A DNA stretch of 19,518 nucleotides from NCBI GenBank assembly GCA_046048295.1, contig JBJOGJ010000049.1:1-19518 (forward strand), written 5' to 3'. Positions 15,032 through 19,518 of the stretch are shown piece after piece; within the stretch, counting starts at the first letter, position 1, and every line of letters starts with the position of its first letter. Below the pieces are notes generated by a model. The model worked only from the letters and a program-made list of their open reading frames with translations. It did not search any database and had not been told where the DNA came from. The stretch is from CBDCWA01 sp046048295. Its GTDB lineage: Bacteria; Pseudomonadota; Alphaproteobacteria; Rhizobiales; Hyphomicrobiaceae. Position numbers and translations under genes: made by a program.

Positions 15032-16054
15032 TCAGTCCCGGCCGAGTTTCCTGAACCTTTCCATCACATCGGGCGAAACGGCAAGAACCTCGCGGTTGGT
15101 GGCGCGCATCTGTTCAGGATCAGTAAACGAAATCGTCTTGGCCGCTCGCTTCGCTTCGGCCAGGAATTGTGGATCGGCGATCGCCTTCTTGAATGCCGTA
15201 CGCAGAATCGCGACCCGGTCGGCCGGAACCTCGGGCGGCATATAGAACGGCCGGCCGGCCTCGAGTGGCGCGACGAGCAGCGTCGCCAGCGCGCGCTGCG
15301 GCGGTATCAGGATATCGCGCATGTCCACGAGACCCTTCGGCATGTCTTCGGAAACGGGACCGAGCTTCCCGATCAGACGGAACTTCTCCTCCTTCACCGA
15401 AGAGATCACCGTCTCGTAGCTGCCAGCCGTCATTTCCACTTCACCGCGAATGAGCGCCAGCATCTTTTCCGAGTTCGAGCCATAGCCGGTTATCATGCGG
15501 AGGGGGTAACCATCCTGCTTGAGAACCATGCCGCGCTGGTAGGCGCCGCCGCTCGCTCCCGTCGTCGCGTACTTGATCTCCGCGCCGTCTCGCTTGAGAT
15601 CCTTCAGCGTCTTGATCGGCGAATTCGCCGTGACCAGGAAGACAGCGGTGTCAGAGGCAACACTGCCCATGGGTATGAGGTTGCGCACGTCGTACTGCAC
15701 GCCCTTGAGCTTCGTTGCCTGTGCGATGGCAATGGCACGCGCCAGGATGGCGATTTCCGTGCCATCGCGTTTGGCACGGTTATGCATGTAGTTTGCCGCA
15801 ACGATACCTGACGCACCGGGCATGTTGATCGGGATGGCATTTGGCGTGCCCGGAATGTACTTCGGCATGTGCCGCGCCATGAGCCGGCCATAGAAATCGT
15901 TGCCGCCTCCATCAGCCGACGAGCGAATGACGACCTTGATCGTCTTGCCCTTGTAGAACTCTTCCGCCTGCACATCATGGCCGACAGCAACAGCCATGCC
16001 TGCCATTGCCAATGCAATTGCAACTTGTCTGGAGCAGCGTGTGGATACCGGCAT
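15032..16054 (-). CDS. Bug/TctC-type periplasmic solute-binding protein
   Basis: Second TTT-receptor family binding protein. ATG 16054 has AGGGAGGA about 4 bases upstream. The 340-residue protein has a signal peptide with cleavage likely after VQA (30), then EEFYKGKTIKVVIRSSADGG with GGGND at 49-53, ARHMPKYIPGTPNAI (60-74) and INMPGASGIVAANYMH. It shares these blocks with the first Bug protein, marking them as one divergent subclass, but the middle and C-terminal parts differ, so ligands may differ too. It lies 18 bp after the stop of the CoA-transferase on the same strand and is surely co-transcribed with it. Its stop touches that of the crotonase gene tail to tail (TGATCA, 15029-15034). No membrane subunit is in the window. 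Confidence 0.85.
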   Translation of the reverse strand: MPVSTRCSRQVAIALAMAGMAVAVGHDVQAEEFYKGKTIKVVIRSSADGGGNDFYGRLMARHMPKYIPGTPNAIPINMPGASGIVAANYMHNRAKRDGTEIAILARAIAIAQATKLKGVQYDVRNLIPMGSVASDTAVFLVTANSPIKTLKDLKRDGAEIKYATTGASGGAYQRGMVLKQDGYPLRMITGYGSNSEKMLALIRGEVEMTAGSYETVISSVKEEKFRLIGKLGPVSEDMPKGLVDMRDILIPPQRALATLLVAPLEAGRPFYMPPEVPADRVAILRTAFKKAIADPQFLAEAKRAAKTISFTDPEQMRATNREVLAVSPDVMERFRKLGRD

Positions 16055-16072
16055 TCATCGTCCTCCCTATCG

Positions 16073-17323
16073 TTATCCTGGGGTGCCTTCCGTCTCCGGC
16101 GCCCCAATTCCCGCAGCTCCGCTCGCCTTGAGTGCAGCGATTTCGTTGGCGTTGAATCCGAACTCAGCAAGTATCTCGTCCGTATTCTCACCATACTCGG
16201 GTATGGCTGTCCAGTTTTGGGTCGGCGTGCGGCTCAGGCGAAAGCCCTGGGTGAGCAGCTTGAAGTCGCCCATCGAAGGCGACGACAACTCCTGCACGAG
16301 ACCAAGCGCCTGCATCTGCGGGTGGGCGAACATCTGATCTATGTTGTAGACCGGACCGGATGGAATATCGGATGCTTCGAGCCGTGCAAGCATCTCGTCC
16401 GTCGTGAAGCGCGCCATTGCGTCGGCGATCAGGCCATTGCACTCTGCGCGATGGGCCCGGCGCGCCTCCCTCGTTGCAAAACGTTCGTCGTCGATGACAT
16501 CCTCACGTTCGATCGCGCGGCAAAGATCCGGCCACATGCGCGGCATGATCGAGATGCTGACATAGCCGTCCGACGTCTTGTAGGTATTGGTCGGAACACC
16601 CGTCGGATGCTCATTGCCGACCTGCTTCGGGACGATGCCGTTGATCAGATAGCGGGCGGCGTGGATGTCCATAAACGAGAGCAGCGCTTCCATCAGCGAG
16701 GTCTGAACCCATTGCCCCTCGCCCGACCGCTCCCTCTCGAGGAGCGCCGTAAGGATGCCCAGGGCACAGAACACGCCGCATGCAATGTCGGCGATCGCCA
16801 CACCGGCGCGCAAGGGCCCGCGGCCGGGCTCCCCGGTTACCGACATGAAGCCCGACATGCCCTGCACGATCTGGTCGAGACCAGGCTTCTCGCGCCACGG
16901 TCCGTCCTGCCCGAACGCCGAAATGCTTGCAAGAATGATCCTCGGATTTGCCTTTCGCAGCGAAGCGTAATCGAACCCCAGCCGGTCCTTCACAGACGGA
17001 CGGAAGTTCTCGACGACGACATCCGCCTTCTCGACCATACGCATGAAGGCTGCACGCCCGTCCTTGCTCTTCAGATCGAGCACGATACAGCGCTTGTTGC
17101 GGTGCTTGCTCTGAAAGTCCGCCTCGTAGCGGCCGGCCCAGTCCGGGGGATCGCCGGGGCGCTCGACCTTGATCGCGGTCGCGCCCCAGTCAGCGAGTTG
17201 GCGCACCGCAACCGGACCTGCACGGGCATGCGTCATATCGAGGACAACGAGACCCTCGAGCGCTGTCGATGGCAGACCCGCCCGACGGGCAGGCGAATGC
17301 CCATTGCTCGTATCGTGGCTCAC
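16073..17323 (-). CDS. Class III (CaiB/BaiF family) acyl-CoA transferase
   Basis: Moves CoA between carboxylic acids, thereby activating a substrate acid for degradation. GTG 17323 was chosen because AAAGGAAA lies about 7 bases ahead and the family domain begins soon after (LEGLVVLDMTHARAGP, 22-37); the frame is open to 17395. The 416-residue protein shows the family blocks in order: NKRCIVLDLKSKDGR (76-90), VVENFRPSVKDRLGFDY (103-119), and ISAFGQDGPWREKPGLDQIV with D150, the equivalent of the Asp that forms the acyl-enzyme intermediate in formyl-CoA transferase. The C-terminal part carries GNEHPTGVPTNTYKTSDGYV. Length and residues are intact, so it should be active. It sits between two Bug-type binding-protein genes on the same strand, which suggests that the acid they bind is its substrate. 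Confidence 0.9.
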   Translation of the reverse strand: MSHDTSNGHSPARRAGLPSTALEGLVVLDMTHARAGPVAVRQLADWGATAIKVERPGDPPDWAGRYEADFQSKHRNKRCIVLDLKSKDGRAAFMRMVEKADVVVENFRPSVKDRLGFDYASLRKANPRIILASISAFGQDGPWREKPGLDQIVQGMSGFMSVTGEPGRGPLRAGVAIADIACGVFCALGILTALLERERSGEGQWVQTSLMEALLSFMDIHAARYLINGIVPKQVGNEHPTGVPTNTYKTSDGYVSISIMPRMWPDLCRAIEREDVIDDERFATREARRAHRAECNGLIADAMARFTTDEMLARLEASDIPSGPVYNIDQMFAHPQMQALGLVQELSSPSMGDFKLLTQGFRLSRTPTQNWTAIPEYGENTDEILAEFGFNANEIAALKASGAAGIGAPETEGTPG

Positions 17324-17384
17324 TTGCGTTTCCTTTCCAGATCCTGACCTGTGTCTTGCCTTGTTGCCGAGAATGCCAGCCGAT

Positions 17385-17405
17385 CCCCGCGCCATGCAAG
17401 CGGGG
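17385..17405. other. GC-rich hairpin between Bug gene and CoA-transferase gene
   Basis: CCCCGC (17385-17390) and GCGGGG (17400-17405) pair into a 6-bp stem with a 9-base loop, inside the 120-bp gap between the two - strand genes. Without a T run it is a weak terminator at best; it could lower read-through or stabilise the 3' end of the upstream Bug message. Confidence 0.3.
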
Positions 17406-17443
17406 CAGCAGTCGCAAGCTGGTGGATACCAGCCAAGCCGCCG

Positions 17444-18481
17444 CTACTTCTTCTTGCCCTTCCCCATCAGTGCCCGGGCCTCATCCTGCACGGGCTTGGG
17501 GATCTCGTAGAGTTCAGTGACCAATTGCTCGAGTTCGGCGCCGGTGCGGGGCGAGACGTCCATGCCTTGCTTGGCAGCCTCCTTGATGAATGCCTCATCC
17601 TGCATGGTCGCATCAAATGCCTGCCGCAACGCTGCAAGCCTTGCCGCCGGGAGCCCTGGAGGAGCGGCAAACGGGCGGCCGAACTCCGTGCTCGAGGAGA
17701 TGAACTGCAGGATCTGCTTGTCCTTCTTGTCGGTCATGTACTCGAATATCGTCGGCACGCCCTTGAGCTTTGGGTTGCGCTTCGATTCCATGTTGAACAG
17801 CACCCTCAGCTTGCCGCTGTTCACCCATTCCGGATTGAGCATATAGATCGAAGGAAAGCTCTGGCAGATGCCGAACACCTCCTTGCGCTCGAGGGCCAGA
17901 TGCACTTCCTCCGAGCTTCGGTAGCCCTCTACCACCTTGAATTTTGTTCCCGCCAACCTGTTGAGAACGATCGGCAGGAAGGAGGGCGCAGTCGCCGGAC
18001 CGGTTCCCCCGACCGGCACCTCCTTCTTGCGCAGTTCCTCGACGCTCGCCACACCGGAATCCGCCAGCAACGCACATACCCGGCTCGGAACGGTGGGGCT
18101 GCCGATCCAGCCGAGTGTCCGCGGGTCGAACTTGATGCCGCTGCGGCCGAGCAGTGCCTGCGAAGGCGCATTGCGCGTGAACACGGCGATCACGCTGCCG
18201 TCCTTCGGCGCTACGTTTGCAAGATGATTGATGGCAATCACGCTACCGGCACCCGGCATGTTCTTGACGATGAACGTCGGATTGCCGGGGATGTACTTCG
18301 GCATGTACCGGGCGATAAATCTCGCCCATCGATCGTAACCCGAGCCTGGCCCGAATCCGACAATCATCGTGATCTGCGAATTCGCCCTGTAGAAGCTCGC
18401 AGTATCGTCAGCCTGCGCGCCGGCCTGGGAGATCGGCAGCATTGCCAACGCGGCGGCGGCAAACAATGTCCTCTTGGGCAT
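17444..18481 (-). CDS. Bug/TctC-type periplasmic solute-binding protein
   Basis: Third TTT-receptor family binding protein, first gene of the - strand run. ATG 18481 is preceded by GGAGGAACGTT, a strong ribosome site. The 345-residue protein has a signal peptide with a core around LFAAAALAMLPISQ and cleavage likely after AGAQA (about 24). Mature blocks: SFYRANSQITMIVGFGPG, GSGYDRWARFIARYMPKYIP (46-65), GNPTFIVKNMPGAGSV, then APKDGSVIAVF and FGRPFAAPPGLPAARLAALR near the C-terminal domain. It ends in a Lys-rich tail, MGKGKKK. It shares the ARxMPxxxPGxP signature with the other two, so all three belong to the same subclass. A small inverted repeat CTCGG/CCGAG (18509-18522) lies about 28 bases ahead of the start and might be an operator. 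Confidence 0.85.
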   Translation of the reverse strand: MPKRTLFAAAALAMLPISQAGAQADDTASFYRANSQITMIVGFGPGSGYDRWARFIARYMPKYIPGNPTFIVKNMPGAGSVIAINHLANVAPKDGSVIAVFTRNAPSQALLGRSGIKFDPRTLGWIGSPTVPSRVCALLADSGVASVEELRKKEVPVGGTGPATAPSFLPIVLNRLAGTKFKVVEGYRSSEEVHLALERKEVFGICQSFPSIYMLNPEWVNSGKLRVLFNMESKRNPKLKGVPTIFEYMTDKKDKQILQFISSSTEFGRPFAAPPGLPAARLAALRQAFDATMQDEAFIKEAAKQGMDVSPRTGAELEQLVTELYEIPKPVQDEARALMGKGKKK

Positions 18482-18941
18482 AACGTTCCTCCATCACTCA
18501 TATTGTGCCTCGGTGGTCCGAGATCTTGGCGCCCATTCTATGAGCACTATGGAGTTGATTGGAAGAGAATTGCACCGGAAACGGCGGACGCGACAGCCCG
18601 AATCGTCGACGGTACAAGTCTGGTTGACAAGCCTGCATCGGGCATCGCACTCTGACCACAAAGGGGACAACTGCTCACCAAGAATAACGATGGGGGCGTA
18701 TCCTTCATCGCACCCTGAGGAAACGCAATGTCAGGTGATGATGGCTTCAGCCGTCCGTCTTTCGAGATCGCCTGTGTCGATCGTCCAATGCCATTCCATC
18801 GTGGACCAGCATGGCCGGGACACCTGGTCATCGCCGGATCGAGCGTAACGCCTCCTGGACTCGCGAGTTCGCACGGCACGCGAGCAGTATGGATCTGCGC
18901 GGGATGACGCCTTCTTCTGCCGGCAGCAACGGACCGCTCAT
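18482..18941. other. 460-bp stretch without a convincing complete gene
   Basis: No full-length gene is evident on either strand. Three items are present. A 5-bp inverted repeat lies at 18509-18522. A + strand frame ending at the TGA 18653-18655 has a protein-like tail (FYEHYGVDWKRIAPETADAT from about 18539) but no start of its own, since upstream it runs antisense to the Bug gene. A 59-codon frame at 18728-18907 has a good ribosome site but neutral codon usage. The pattern fits decayed genes between the Bug operon and the broken permease. Confidence 0.4.
18728..18907 (+). CDS. Possible small protein of 59 residues, doubtful
   Basis: ATG 18728 is preceded by GAGGAAACGCA, a good ribosome site, and the frame runs to TGA at 18905-18907. 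The product begins MSGDDGFSRPSFEIACVDRP and contains a short hydrophobic patch (GHLVIAGSSV). I recognise no family. Third codon positions are not biased to G or C as in the neighbours, which argues against a maintained gene; it may be the start of a decayed gene or chance. Confidence 0.2.
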   Translation: MSGDDGFSRPSFEIACVDRPMPFHRGPAWPGHLVIAGSSVTPPGLASSHGTRAVWICAG

Positions 18942-19436
18942 ATGGTGACAGAAACGGTGCCTCCTCAACCGCTACGGACACCGTTGTCGCGCGTCGGCGG
19001 GTCGACCATCTTCCAATGGCTGGTCTTTGTCGTCGTCGCCCTGTCGGTACTTACGCCACTTGCATTCCTCATACTCGGCAGCTTTTCGGCCAATGAATTG
19101 CCGACGGATGTGAGCCTGGATGCCTTGACGCTCGCCCACTACCGCAAGGTCTGGCTCGATCCCGAGACCTACGCGGTATTCGCCAATACCTTTATCTACG
19201 TCGCCGGCGCCACGATCTTCGGAATTTCACTTGCCGCCGTCCTGGCGTGGCTCGTGGAGCGAACGAATATTCCAGGCAAGGCCTGGATCTACGCAGGCGT
19301 GCCGATGACGCTGGCCATGCCTGGCATGCTGCAGGCCATGGCATATGTCCTTCTGCTGAGCCCGCGCATCGGCTTCATCAACAAGGGCATAGTGTCCGTC
19401 TTCACAGTCTTTGAGACAGAGATGCGGTTCGCGTAG
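18942..19436 (+). pseudogene. ABC transporter permease, truncated by IS insertion
   Basis: N-terminal part of a binding-protein-dependent ABC permease of the iron(III)/polyamine/sulfate-like type. The frame has 164 codons, but only about the first 150 residues are native. Three membrane helices can be seen: FQWLVFVVVALSVLTPLAFL (about 24-43), FANTFIYVAGATIFGISLAA (about 83-102) and a third near VPMTLAMPGMLQAMAYVLLL (about 121-140). The region LTPLAFLILGSFSANE and the phrase LLSPRIGFINK are typical of the FbpB-like permeases, which are around 500 residues or more. The conserved EAA loop that contacts the ATPase is missing. From about 19393 the frame runs into insertion-sequence DNA and stops at 19434-19436. 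No clear ribosome site precedes ATG 18942. The product should not assemble a working transporter. Confidence 0.75.
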
Positions 19437-19518
19437 CGGAGGCTTTGGATCATCGGTTGGATTGATCTAAGCGGCTTGCCTCTGATGTTGCAAGCGTCTT
19501 CTCTCGAACGTCTTTCGT
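19393..19518. mobile_element. End of an IS3-family insertion sequence, continuing past the window
   Basis: The permease is interrupted and followed by the 3' end of a transposase gene on the - strand, so this is the right-hand (transposase 3') end of an insertion element. The likely terminus is TGTCCGTC at 19393-19400, which obeys the 5'-TG rule of IS3-family ends; together with the following TTTGAGACAG (19410-19419) it resembles terminal repeats I remember from IS3-family elements of alphaproteobacteria. The exact boundary could be anywhere from 19393 to about 19410, because the other end and the target duplication lie outside the window. Confidence 0.6.
19467..19518 (-). CDS. IS3-family transposase (OrfB), C-terminal fragment
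   Basis: Only the last 16 residues before the TAG (19467-19469) are inside the window: RKTFERRRLQHQRQAA. This basic tail is familiar from the end of IS3-family OrfB integrase-type (DDE) transposases in alphaproteobacteria, which read roughly ERERIKRxTxxxRRLxHQxQAA. The catalytic domain lies beyond base 19518. The call rests on a short tail plus the fact that a neighbouring gene is cut exactly here. Confidence 0.6.
   Translation of the reverse strand, partial: RKTFERRRLQHQRQAA

Noticed and set aside
15869..17347. Long + strand open frame of 492 codons
   Set aside because: It lies antisense to the CoA-transferase and the start of a Bug gene, both with clear family motifs; the product shows no motif and has shadow-like composition.
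17351..18655. Long + strand open frame of 434 codons
   Set aside because: Most of it is antisense to a Bug gene with strong signal peptide and ribosome site; only its last part, outside that gene, is kept as a possible relic.
1..19518. tRNA, rRNA, CRISPR arrays, riboswitches
   Set aside because: No cloverleaf-like, rRNA-like or regularly spaced repeat sequence was noticed on either strand by eye.

Overview
The window is GC-rich and densely coded. The mix of an ExoF-like polysaccharide exporter, divergent Bug/TctC-type binding proteins and an IS3-type insertion sequence suggests a free-living or plant/soil-associated proteobacterium, most likely an alphaproteobacterium of the Hyphomicrobiales type. 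That placement is inference from gene content; no rRNA or marker gene is present.

Positions 1-8648 hold an exopolysaccharide (EPS) locus of the Wzx/Wzy type. On the + strand, in order: a polymerase/ligase-like membrane protein cut by the window edge, a Wzz/GumC-like chain-length regulator, a family 2 glycosyltransferase, a family 4 glycosyltransferase, an ExoF-like outer-membrane export protein with a long helical hairpin, and a WzxC-like flippase. The regulator and the two glycosyltransferases overlap by a few bases and are probably translationally coupled. A second family 2 glycosyltransferase (7710-8648) faces them from the - strand. Together they could add sugars to a lipid-linked repeat unit, flip it, polymerise it, control its length and export it. 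The initiating sugar-phosphate transferase is not in the window.

Positions 8649-9746 form a transition zone: an AT-rich stretch, then an unrecognised + strand frame with plausible codon usage.

Positions 9747-18481 hold a catabolic/transport region: a GMC oxidoreductase followed by a Bug-type periplasmic binding protein (+), an amidohydrolase (-) divergent from a 92-residue unknown protein and a crotonase-fold enzyme (+), then a - strand run Bug protein / class III CoA-transferase / Bug protein. Three Bug proteins occur without any TctA/TctB membrane partner. Taken together the genes suggest uptake or sensing, CoA activation and breakdown of one or more unknown organic acids. Two promoter regions here (before the first Bug gene and before the crotonase gene) share an identical 12-bp element, and the divergent amidohydrolase/92-residue-protein intergenic region has a 10-bp inverted repeat.

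Positions 18482-19518 are a damaged right end: a 460-bp stretch with possible gene relics, the first part of an ABC-transporter permease, and then the end of an IS3-family element whose transposase C-terminus (- strand) is cut by the window edge. The insertion removed the rest of the permease.

I saw no tRNA, rRNA, CRISPR array or replication origin.
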